This document shows, in pieces, positions 15,285 to 23,600 of a DNA stretch of 25,123 nt (position 1 is its first letter; every line of letters starts with the position of its first letter). Origin of the DNA: Micavibrio sp. UBA2705 (GTDB taxonomy: Bacteria > Pseudomonadota > Alphaproteobacteria > Micavibrionales > Micavibrionaceae); assembly GCA_002354205.1 (NCBI GenBank), contig DELD01000057.1:1-25123 (forward strand), written 5' to 3'. The notes below the pieces were generated by a model. It saw only the letters and a list, made by a program, of their open reading frames with translations, made no database searches and was not told where the DNA came from. Position numbers and translations under genes: made by a program.

Positions 15285-16862
15285 TTATTTAAACGGATCT
15301 TCATCAGGCTTTTTGTCAGATATGTTAAGGTCGAACCCCGCGTCATCTGCTTTTTTATCTGCTGTGCTTGCTTCTGGTTTCTGTGGCAAGTCAGGGACGA
15401 TAGGCGGCGTAGCGGGCTCTTGCGTCGCATCGTCCATTATGCCGTAAACGTCATCAAATTGTTCTTGGTTCTTTTGGTTCATTTCTTCCATGATTTGGTT
15501 TAGTTGCCATACCATGTTCGAGAAGTCAGCAACATTTTCTTCTTGTTGCTGGCGTTGGTGCAGCTTATCAATCTCTTTAATAAGCGAAGACTGAACGCTG
15601 TTCATGCTTTCAAATGTTGCGTTCATTTCGCGCATCTGGTTAGTAAGCACAGAAAGTTTGTCAGACTGCTTCATTGCAAGGTCTTCATTAACGCGTAAGG
15701 TCGATGAAAGCATTTCGCTCATATAAACCATCTGGTCACGGATAGATTCGCTGTAACGAAGTGATGGATCAACACTTTTCGTGATGTAAGCCATAGAGTC
15801 TTTAACTGAGCTCATCTTAGTGTTGATTTGTTCAAGTTTGAGTACCAAGTCTTGCTGGCCATCAAACATTTTCTCCGTCGCTTGCGCCGTGGCAAGCGAT
15901 GCCTGCGCCGATTTTGTCAGAGCGAGGAAGATTTGCCCCATGCGCTGGTTTGTTTTGCTTGAAAGGTAAACAAACCCAGCAAGCCATGCTTTGAGGTCGT
16001 TTGCGCCTGGAACTTTATGCGCTTTGATCTTCTCGCCAAGCACAGGGTTTAGCTTTGGAATGCGATTATCAACCCAGCGTGAGAAGTTTTCGATGGATTT
16101 GTTTTGCGCACGTCCGCAGAAGAAGTTGATGAAGCCAAGCAATAGTGAGCCAGAAAGACCAAACAAGGACGAACTAAACGCGAGACCCATGCCCTGAAGC
16201 GGTGCGGCGATTGATTCAATGAACCCACCAATTTTCTCTGTTGCGTCAACGGGCTCTGCGCCCTCAACAACTTGGAAGCTTTTAGAAACCTCACCCATCG
16301 CGCTACCAACGGAATCAATGGTGTTCAACAGACCCAAGAACGTACCAATCAAACCCATCATCACCAAGATACCGGCAAAATAGTTTACGATTTGGCGTTC
16401 AGTGTTAATACGGTTGCCGTATTTTGATTTAATCAGGCGTGCATCGTTATCCGTAATGTTCAAATAGCCATGCACAGTCATGTTTTCGACGGCAGAGAAC
16501 ATGTTTTGAATATCCATTAATGAGCCTTTAGAGCGCAAAAGCTTGAAAAGATATTCGCTTTCTACGGGGCCCATCTCGGCGTTGCCTTCAAGGCGTTCAA
16601 TTTCTGAGATGAATATGGCGGAGTTATAAACTCTCTTATTGTTCATGAAAGCTTTAACGATGGCGATGACAGCGACAAGAATAATCGTGGAGTTCAACGG
16701 TAAGTTGGTGTTTAGGTTTTTCCAAAGCTGATCGGCGTTGAGGCTGATTAATGCGACGGGAACGAGCACGGTCAAAATCATGCCAGGTGTGATATAATAC
16801 CACAAATTGGTAGGGATCTCTTCAGCATTTCTTTCGGTGTTGTTACCACTGTGATCGGTCAT
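15285..16862 (-). CDS. MotA/TolQ/ExbB-family proton channel with long cytoplasmic tail
   Basis: A 525-residue membrane protein. Four hydrophobic segments are visible: about 24-43, 58-74, 158-181 (FAGILVMMGLIGTFLGLLNTI, the ExbB/MotA signature helix) and 214-248 (APLQGMGLAFSSSLFGLSGSLLLGF, the pore-lining partner helix). This is the MotA/ExbB core. After residue about 260 comes a long tail predicted to be helical and partly coiled coil (about 320-470), then a Pro- and Asp-rich disordered C-terminus. Normal ExbB/TolQ proteins are about 230-250 residues, so the tail doubles the length, as in SiiB and ZorA. AAGAGA precedes the ATG. It heads the minus-strand operon and shares a 277-bp upstream region with the first RTX gene. 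It is inferred to form a stator-like complex with the 14408 product and use proton flow to drive or gate export of the RTX proteins. Confidence 0.88.
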   Translation of the reverse strand: MTDHSGNNTERNAEEIPTNLWYYITPGMILTVLVPVALISLNADQLWKNLNTNLPLNSTIILVAVIAIVKAFMNNKRVYNSAIFISEIERLEGNAEMGPVESEYLFKLLRSKGSLMDIQNMFSAVENMTVHGYLNITDNDARLIKSKYGNRINTERQIVNYFAGILVMMGLIGTFLGLLNTIDSVGSAMGEVSKSFQVVEGAEPVDATEKIGGFIESIAAPLQGMGLAFSSSLFGLSGSLLLGFINFFCGRAQNKSIENFSRWVDNRIPKLNPVLGEKIKAHKVPGANDLKAWLAGFVYLSSKTNQRMGQIFLALTKSAQASLATAQATEKMFDGQQDLVLKLEQINTKMSSVKDSMAYITKSVDPSLRYSESIRDQMVYMSEMLSSTLRVNEDLAMKQSDKLSVLTNQMREMNATFESMNSVQSSLIKEIDKLHQRQQQEENVADFSNMVWQLNQIMEEMNQKNQEQFDDVYGIMDDATQEPATPPIVPDLPQKPEASTADKKADDAGFDLNISDKKPDEDPFK

Positions 16863-16939
16863 TATAATCTCTTAGCTTTAAAATTTATTTGAATGAATAA
16901 TAGGCGCGTTGCTAAATTAGCTGTTTTGACATTATCTCT

Positions 16940-16968
16940 TTTATAATACACAAAAGATAGTCTATAAT
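16940..16968 (+). promoter_or_regulatory. Candidate promoter of the first RTX gene
   Basis: TTTATA (16940-16945), 17 bp, consensus TATAAT (16963-16968). It would give a leader of about 165 nt before ATG 17140. The whole intergenic region is AT-rich, so chance matches are likely; a perfect -10 with ideal spacing raises it above background. Confidence 0.4.
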
Positions 16969-17046
16969 ACTACAAATCAACATGCATCTTTTAGATGTAG
17001 CCTCGTTAGAGTATTCCACAGGGCTTTTTTTCAAGCTTTTTCAAGA

Positions 17047-17081
17047 TTAATATTTTTTAATGCAATTTAACTTATATTTAA
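17047..17081. promoter_or_regulatory. Phased TTAA series with CtrA-like spacing
   Basis: TTAA occurs at 17047, 17057, 17067 and 17078, so the spacing is 10, 10 and 11 bp, one helical turn each. The last pair is TTAA-N7-TTAA, the spacing of the alphaproteobacterial CtrA box, with TTAAC at its left half. It lies about 60 bp before the first RTX start codon. CtrA binding is inferred only; AT-rich context is the main caution. Confidence 0.35.
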
Positions 17082-17139
17082 GGAAAATCATTGAAAATTG
17101 GTATGTTGTGGTCGTTATGTCTTTTTTTTGTAGGGAAAT

Positions 17140-20100
17140 ATGGTTCAAAGACGCGTAGACATTGATATGCCTTTAAATGGTCAGCAGGTCGTATATGTGC
17201 GACCGCATGACGTTATTGACTTGAAAGGTATTCGAATTGATGAGCTGAAGGTGGATATCATCGGCTCTGATGTCGTGTTCACGAGCGTATATAGTGATGC
17301 TAAAATTGTGATGCCCGGTTTGGGTGTCTATATGTTCTCGCCTGATGATGCGCCTATTGTTCGTGTTGACGGCCAGGTGTTTCAAGCTGATACAATGCTT
17401 GGTAAGATGGGGGGGATTACAAATGTAATGTCCTCTGACTTTGTGACATTCTCTGAAATTACAGAGGAGCAGACGACGCGCGGCGAAGAAGATAGCGCCA
17501 GCAGCGTTGCAACAAAAGATGAAGTTATTTCCGCTGAGATAGATGTTGATGCAACGAAAGAAGCGATGCTTTATGAGTTGGCGGCAATTGTGCAGCCTGT
17601 GGGTCAGAAAGAGTCTGGTAACCCAAAGCAAGAGCAGATTGAAGAGCAAGAGCAGATCAAAAAAGAAGAAGAGCGCGATGCTTTGATGAATTCTGGCACC
17701 GATGCAGGTCTTGAGGCGCGTCCGCCAAATTCTTCTTCTCCGACCCCTCCGCCAACGCCAATACCAGAGCCTGTTGAGATTCCGCAGGGCAACACGGGTA
17801 ATACGGTGTTTGGTTTTACTGCTAGCTTGGTGCAGCTCGGGGCGACTGAGGAGATTCAAAATATTTTAGGGCAGGATACGCGCGTTATTCTTGGTGGCGG
17901 CGGCTCGGAAGCTGCGACAAATAATACCAGTAACGCGGTGCAAATTGCGCCTGAAATTATAGATACGACAGGCGAAACTGATGCGCATGTGATTTACGCT
18001 GATAATGGCGAGTATTTCTCTGCGGCTGAAATGACGCGCGTTATCCGTATCACGCCGTCTTTGCCCTCAGGTTTTGATTTAACCAATATTAAAGTGACGG
18101 GACTGCCTGTTTCTTTCGATATTGAAGGCGCGGCATCTGACGCGGGCGGTAATTATTCAATTGATGATCCTGTTATTGATGAGGACGGCAATATTGATTT
18201 TATTGTCTCTTACCCCGTGCCGTCTACACAGACATTCACCGTTGATTTTGAGGTGACAGCAGAGTTTGACCCGACGAGCGGTGTGGAGGCGCCAACGGAT
18301 TTGATTTTGAACGAAACATTGTCGCAGGAAGTTAATGTTAAAGACGTTTCTGTGCCAAATGATTTGAACTATGTGAATGGTGACGGTGATATTGTTTGGG
18401 TTATGGCGAATAACCCAAACCAAAACACGGTCTTTACAGGTGACGGTGACGCGACTGTATTTGGTGGTGTGGCGCGTGATGTTGTGGCTTCTGCCGCGGG
18501 GGATGATGTTATCTCCACTGGTGCGGGGGATGATTTTGTCGCTTCTGGCGCTGGCGATGATACGATTATTGACGGCGCGGGTAGTGATACCTATCAGGGG
18601 GGGGATGGTATAGCAGATAAGCTTGATTACTCATCGTCTATTAACCCTGTTGTTGTAAATATGTCGGTTGTGGACGCGGATGGTTACAGTGCGCTTGTTA
18701 ATGGTGGTGATACTGACCTTGTTAGGGATTTTGAAAATATTTTGACTGGCGGTTCTGCGGATACTGTTACCGGTTCTAACGCAGATAATATTATTGAAAC
18801 GGGCGGCGGTGACGATACGCTTTCGGGGCAGTTAGGTAACGACATATTAAATGGCGGCGGCGGCACGGACACGGCAGACTTTACTTATTCTGGTTCTGCG
18901 CTAACCGTTAATTTGGGTGTGAATATTGGTGGCGGCTTTTATGCGGCGACAACGTCTGTGCAAAATGTGCAGCTCAAAGACATTGAGTATATTATTGCGA
19001 CGAGCCATGATGACACGCTTATTGGCGGCGCTGGTGATGATCATTTTGAAGGGCTTGCCGGCTTGAATAGCTTTGGTTGGAGCGCGGGTAACGATATTTT
19101 TGATGCGACCGCTGGCGCGGGCGTACTTTATTATGCGGATGCGAATGGCATGGATGTGGCTACAGATCTGACGCAGGATATATCGTTTGATATGGCAGCT
19201 TTTGATGTGGGTACGCAGCGTTTTGATGTCTCGATTGCGGCGCTAGGGAAAACGGATTCTGTAAGTCTGAATGTTGATACTGTATATGGCGGCAGCGGCG
19301 ATGACAGTATGCTCGGTGATGCGGATGCGCAGGTGTTTTATGGTGGTGCGGGCGATGATATTCTCGGTGGGCGCAGCGGTAATGACACTTTAATCGGTGG
19401 TGATGGTCTTGATCAGTTGTTTGGTGGGGCGGATGACGATACGCTTTACGCAGATGCTGATGGTGTCGCTGATTTGTATAATGGTGAAGGCGGTGTTGAT
19501 ACGCTTATTCTTGATGGGGTGGGCGGTGATGTCACGCTTGACCTTGCGAGTGAGTTAATGAGTTCTGTTTTGTTTGGTAATGATGTTGTGCGTGGTATTG
19601 AGAACGTGACGGGTACGGGGCTTGATGATGTTTTGCGCGGTGATGGCAGCGCCAATACTTTTATTGGTAATGCGGGTAATGATGTGCTCGAGGGGCGTGG
19701 CGGTGATGATCAGCTCTTTGGTGGTGCGGGCGCGGACACCATGGATGGTGGCGATGGCAATGATGTGCTTGATGGCGGCAACAATGATGACTTTCTGTAT
19801 GGTGGAAACGGTGATGATGTTTTAAAAGGCGGGCTTGGCGCGAATGTTCTTGATGGGCAGGTCGGTACAGATACGCTGGATTATACGGGGGCGATTGCTG
19901 CTGTTTCTGTGGATCTTGATAATGATCAGGTTCTCAAAGCGAGTGATTCTCAGCTCGATGATTATGCTAATTTTGAGAATTTGATCGGGTCGTCCTTCGA
20001 TGACACTTTCTTGTTAGATGCTGGTAATTTACTGGCGATTGATACGCAGTTTGATTCATTGAGTGGTGGCGCAGAGGGTGCAAACGGCGATACGGTTGAA

Positions 20101-20409
20101 ATGACGGGTTCGATTACCTTTGAGGGCATGGAAATGGCTGCTGTGTTTGATAATATCGAGAATATCGATTTGCTTGGCGCGTCTTTGGATGCAGGCAACA
20201 CGTCGTTTACAATTACGGGTGATGATGTTGTGGGTATGGTTGGTAGCAGTAGCTTCTTGCATATTGATGCGGCATCTAGCTTTAACTTTGACGTTGTGTC
20301 GGGCGGCTTGCATACGCTTGATAATCCGGGTGGTACGGTTATTGATGTGAACACAACCCATTATACCTTTGATTCTGGCGCGTTTACGTTAGAGATTCAA
20401 ACGGCTTAA
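17140..20409 (+). CDS. RTX-repeat type I secretion substrate, first paralog
   Basis: A 1089-residue acidic protein without N-terminal signal peptide, as expected for type I secretion. AGGG precedes the ATG closely. Residues 17-107 form a compact module (QVVYV, IIGSDVVF, KIVMPGLGVYMFSPDDAP) shared with the second paralog. A Glu/Gln/Lys-rich segment (160-180) and a Pro-rich linker (195-215) follow, then a GGGGS stretch and a second shared region from about 278 to 440 (ETDAHVIYADN, FDPTSG, VVWxM-like strand, VFTGDGDATVFGG). From about 446 to 912 are several blocks of calcium-binding GGxGxDxLx nonapeptides separated by strand-rich spacers. The last about 140 residues lack RTX repeats and end in the hydrophobic strand FTLEIQTA, like type I secretion signals. 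It is divergent from the MotA/MotB/TolC-like operon. Adhesin, matrix or S-layer-like roles are possible; none is shown. Confidence 0.92.
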   Translation: MVQRRVDIDMPLNGQQVVYVRPHDVIDLKGIRIDELKVDIIGSDVVFTSVYSDAKIVMPGLGVYMFSPDDAPIVRVDGQVFQADTMLGKMGGITNVMSSDFVTFSEITEEQTTRGEEDSASSVATKDEVISAEIDVDATKEAMLYELAAIVQPVGQKESGNPKQEQIEEQEQIKKEEERDALMNSGTDAGLEARPPNSSSPTPPPTPIPEPVEIPQGNTGNTVFGFTASLVQLGATEEIQNILGQDTRVILGGGGSEAATNNTSNAVQIAPEIIDTTGETDAHVIYADNGEYFSAAEMTRVIRITPSLPSGFDLTNIKVTGLPVSFDIEGAASDAGGNYSIDDPVIDEDGNIDFIVSYPVPSTQTFTVDFEVTAEFDPTSGVEAPTDLILNETLSQEVNVKDVSVPNDLNYVNGDGDIVWVMANNPNQNTVFTGDGDATVFGGVARDVVASAAGDDVISTGAGDDFVASGAGDDTIIDGAGSDTYQGGDGIADKLDYSSSINPVVVNMSVVDADGYSALVNGGDTDLVRDFENILTGGSADTVTGSNADNIIETGGGDDTLSGQLGNDILNGGGGTDTADFTYSGSALTVNLGVNIGGGFYAATTSVQNVQLKDIEYIIATSHDDTLIGGAGDDHFEGLAGLNSFGWSAGNDIFDATAGAGVLYYADANGMDVATDLTQDISFDMAAFDVGTQRFDVSIAALGKTDSVSLNVDTVYGGSGDDSMLGDADAQVFYGGAGDDILGGRSGNDTLIGGDGLDQLFGGADDDTLYADADGVADLYNGEGGVDTLILDGVGGDVTLDLASELMSSVLFGNDVVRGIENVTGTGLDDVLRGDGSANTFIGNAGNDVLEGRGGDDQLFGGAGADTMDGGDGNDVLDGGNNDDFLYGGNGDDVLKGGLGANVLDGQVGTDTLDYTGAIAAVSVDLDNDQVLKASDSQLDDYANFENLIGSSFDDTFLLDAGNLLAIDTQFDSLSGGAEGANGDTVEMTGSITFEGMEMAAVFDNIENIDLLGASLDAGNTSFTITGDDVVGMVGSSSFLHIDAASSFNFDVVSGGLHTLDNPGGTVIDVNTTHYTFDSGAFTLEIQTA
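18475..19875 (+). repeat. RTX nonapeptide blocks of the first paralog
   Basis: Residues about 446-912 encode blocks of GGAGDDxLx-type nonapeptides (for example GGAGADTMD, GGDGNDVLD, GGNNDDFLY, GGNGDDVLK in succession at 861-896). At DNA level this gives GGTGATGATGTT-like runs. The consecutive blocks would form calcium-bound parallel beta rolls outside the cell. Confidence 0.9.
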
Positions 20410-20444
20410 TTTTTATTTCTGTTGATGGTTTTCATATAAAAAAA

Positions 20445-20483
20445 TGATTCGTGACAAGGGCGAATCACTCGTGGTATGATTCG
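20445..20483 (+). promoter_or_regulatory. Mutually exclusive hairpin set in the leader of the second RTX gene
   Basis: TGATTCG (20445-20451), N9, CGAATCA (20461-20467), N9, TGATTCG (20477-20483). The central copy can pair with either flank in perfect 7-bp stems with equal 9-base loops, so only one hairpin can form at a time. On the minus strand the left hairpin is followed directly by seven T and has the form of an intrinsic terminator. It begins 36 bp after the first RTX stop codon. This could be an attenuator-like switch, an operator array or a transcription boundary. Confidence 0.45.
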
Positions 20484-20487
20484 GTGT

Positions 20488-20507
20488 GTCTTTCTTTTCT
20501 GAAAGGC
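20488..20507 (+). other. Short hairpin GTCTTTC-N6-GAAAGGC
   Basis: A 7-bp stem with one G-U pair, directly after the alternative hairpin set. It could be part of the same structured leader. Weak on its own. Confidence 0.3.
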
Positions 20508-20579
20508 GATTTCTGGATCAATTGTATATGTCTCGCCGTGTTAACATTTTGTTTACCCTTGTCCTTCATAATTTAAAAT

Positions 20580-20603
20580 AGCGCGAAATCGATTTTTCGC
20601 GCT
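20580..20603 (+). other. Strong hairpin upstream of the second RTX gene
   Basis: AGCGCGAAA (20580-20588) pairs perfectly with TTTCGCGCT (20595-20603) around a 6-base loop, 48 bp before ATG 20652. There is no T-run after it on either strand, so it does not look like a simple terminator. It could be an mRNA 5' stabiliser, an RNA-binding-protein site or a DNA palindrome for a regulator. Confidence 0.5.
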
Positions 20604-20651
20604 GATATTGTATGGGGATGAGTTTAACAAGGCAGATTTTAGGTAGGTAGA

Positions 20652-23600
20652 ATGGCGGATGGCCATCAGATTAACATAGATTTTCCGGAGACGGGTGAAC
20701 AGGTCGTTCACGTGGGGCCTGGTGATTTAGTGAATCTTGCTGAGATTGACTTGGCGCTGCTTATTGTTGAGATCGTTGGCTCGGATGTTATACTTATTGA
20801 TCCTGAAACGCAGGCGCGCATTGTTTTTCCAGACCTTGCCTTGTATATGTTCTCTCCTGATGATGCGCCTAAATTCTTTATGGGCGGTAAAGAGTTTGAC
20901 CCTGCGCAGTTCCTGAACAAAGCGGGCATTATCCGTAATATATCTTCCGATGACAGTTTCATGTCTTTTACCTCTTTGGAGGTTAATCCTAAATTTGGCG
21001 ATCAGGAGCATGGTGAGACAGCTTCTGAGGTGCAGGAACAAAAGGATCAAGATGAAGAGATTATCCAGCAAAAAGAAGCGGAGGGTGACGCTGATGTAGA
21101 GGCGTTCTTGGCGGAGGTGGGGCAAACGCAAGATGACCCTGTTGATCCTATTGAGCCTGTGGATTCCGTCGGTGTTCCGACTGTGGATGCTCCGACGGGT
21201 GGTCGTCAGTTTTTAACGCCGCCCCCAGACCCTGTGCAGCCACCTAGTCAGACCTTTGATCCGGTTCCTGAGATTCCTGAAGATGTCGAAGATTTCACGG
21301 ATTTTGTGGTTGATTTTGCGTTTACAGGTAATGTTGTACAAACCTCGACTGAGGTTGATACTTCGGGTGTGACAACGGTTAGCGGTGGTGGTGGCTCGGT
21401 TGCGGGTCAAGAGGATGCTTCTGGTGTGCGTCAGCAGGAGCGTGAGACGATTTCTATGTTGGGTGAAACGAATGATCACCTGATTTACGCGGATAACCCA
21501 TTATACTTCACGGAAACGACAATGGGTAAGAATCTGGTTCTGCGCCCTGATTTGAGTGAAGGCTTCGATGTTTCTGAGGTTACAATTAACGGCTTGCCCC
21601 CAGGGGTGATCATTTATGGTCATACGCCTGTTGCGGGGGTTTATACTATATCATTGCCAGAAATGAATGCTGATGGCGAAATTGAATTGCCGTTTGTGTT
21701 TGATATCGGCGCGGTTGAAGCGTTTGATATGATTATCACCATGGAGGCTGTGTTTGATCCGACGAGCGGTTTCTCTTTGCCTGAAGATCCGGTGATGAGT
21801 AGTTCGATGTCCCAGCAGGTGCGTATTTTGGATGCAACGTCTGCGGATGACTATAATGTTGTTGATGGTTCAGGTAATCCGGTTTGGATTATTGATAATG
21901 CGCCAATTGGTGATGATGTCTTCACAGGTACGGGTAATGCAACGGTCTTTGGTACAATGGGTGATGATGTTATCGTTTCTCAAAGTGGCGATGATACGAT
22001 TGATGCTTGGGGTGGTGATGATAATGTTTTCGCGGGCACAGGCAATGACACGATCGACGGCGGCGATGGTCAGGATGTTCTAAGTTTCGCGAATATGACC
22101 GATTCCGTTGTGGTTGATTTGCGTGTTGTTGATGGTGATGGCTATTCGACCATTAATCAAGGCGGCGATGTTAACCTCGCTAAAGGTTTTGAAGATATTA
22201 TCGGTACGCAAGGTGATGATACTTTCTATGGTGATATCAACGATAATGCTTTTGTCGGTGGTCAGGGTGCGGATGTCTTTTACTGGAGCGCTGGCGATAA
22301 TGTTTATGTTGGTGGCGCAGGCAGGGACGTTCTTGATTATTCGGCGGTTTCAGGTTCTGCGGTTACTGAGAATTTAAGCGTAGACATGTCGGTAACAATT
22401 GATGGTCTCTATCAGGTTAACTTTGATGGCGTGCCCAACGATTTGGCGTCTTCTATTGAGGTGATTTATGCCGGTGATGGCAACGATACAATTCGCGGCA
22501 GCGGCGTTGGTGAGGCTTTTTATGGCGGCGCAGGTAATGATATTCTTGAAGGTCGCGATGGCGCAGACACGCTTTCAGGTGGCGTAGGCGCTGATACGCT
22601 GTTAGGTGGTGATGATAATGATTATCTCTATGAGGTCGCGGAAGCGGGGGCGGGCTCTAATGATATCATAGATGGTGGGTCTGGTTCTGATACGCTTGAA
22701 TATATCGGCGCGAACGGAATTTATGTTAACTTGCAGGCGCAAACGGCAACGGATCACCCTTCTGCAACGGGGCCGAATTATATTGGCAATGATATCGTGC
22801 GCGATGTTGAGCACGTTATCGGCACGGCAGGTAATGACTCGCTTGTTGGTAATGCGAGCGATAATACATTGCTTGGTGGTGACGGCGATGATGTTTTTGT
22901 CGGTGGCGACGGTAATGATGTTCTTGATGGTGATGACGGTAATGACAGCGTCAGCTTCGCTGGTGAGAGCGGCGACATTGATTACGATATGAACACTGTT
23001 GACGTGGATGGTTATTCGTCCGTAACGGTTGGTGCAAGCAATACGGACCGCATCCGCTCGGTTGAAAATGTTATTGGCGGTTCTGGTAATGACCGTATCA
23101 TTGGTGATGCGGCGAATAACGTTATTTCAACGGGCGCTGGTAATGATTCAATTATCGGTGGCGAAGGGAATGACACGATAGATGGCGGCGCGGATCACGA
23201 TATTGTTGATTATGCAGGCTCTGCGACGGGTATCATTGTTGATATGAACATTGTGGATGCGCAAGGTTACTCTACTGTTGGCATTGGCCTTGAAAGCGAT
23301 TTAGTGCGTAATGTTGAGGAGTTTATAGGCTCTGGTTCATCGGACCAAATTTCTGGCGGCGCGGAAGACAATATTATTTACGGTAGCGGCGGTAATGACC
23401 GCATTTCTGGCGGCACGGGTGCAGACGTTATTGATGGCGGTGTTGGTGATGATATTCTCTATATGTCGGTTGATACGGATAATGATACGTTCATTGGTGG
23501 TAGCGGCGTAGATACTCTGGATGCAAGCGCGACATCAGATTCTTTGTTCATTGATTTGGTTAGCGGTACGCTGACGGGGCAGGGCGTTGACGAGATTTAC

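Noticed and set aside
12982..16862. Zorya anti-phage system (ZorA/ZorB-like pair)
   Set aside because: The MotA-with-tail and MotB/OmpA-like pair fits ZorAB in outline, but no ZorC, ZorD or ZorE helicase or nuclease gene is near. The neighbours are TolC and RTX genes, so a secretion role is more likely.
16926..16947. TTGACA and TATAAT as a promoter
   Set aside because: Both hexamers are perfect, but they are only 10 bp apart, too short for sigma-70 recognition. The next TATAAT with a 17-bp spaced partner is a better candidate.
17140..17600. LapA-type retention module with LapG di-alanine cleavage site
   Set aside because: An Ala-Ala pair occurs near residue 148 of the first paralog, but none lies in the matching part of the second, and the surrounding TAAG/PAAG context is missing.
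17173..17859. 228-residue minus-strand frame inside the first RTX gene
   Set aside because: It is antisense to a clearly coding region shared with the paralog; its Arg/His/Leu-rich composition is typical of antisense shadow and there is no ribosome site evidence.
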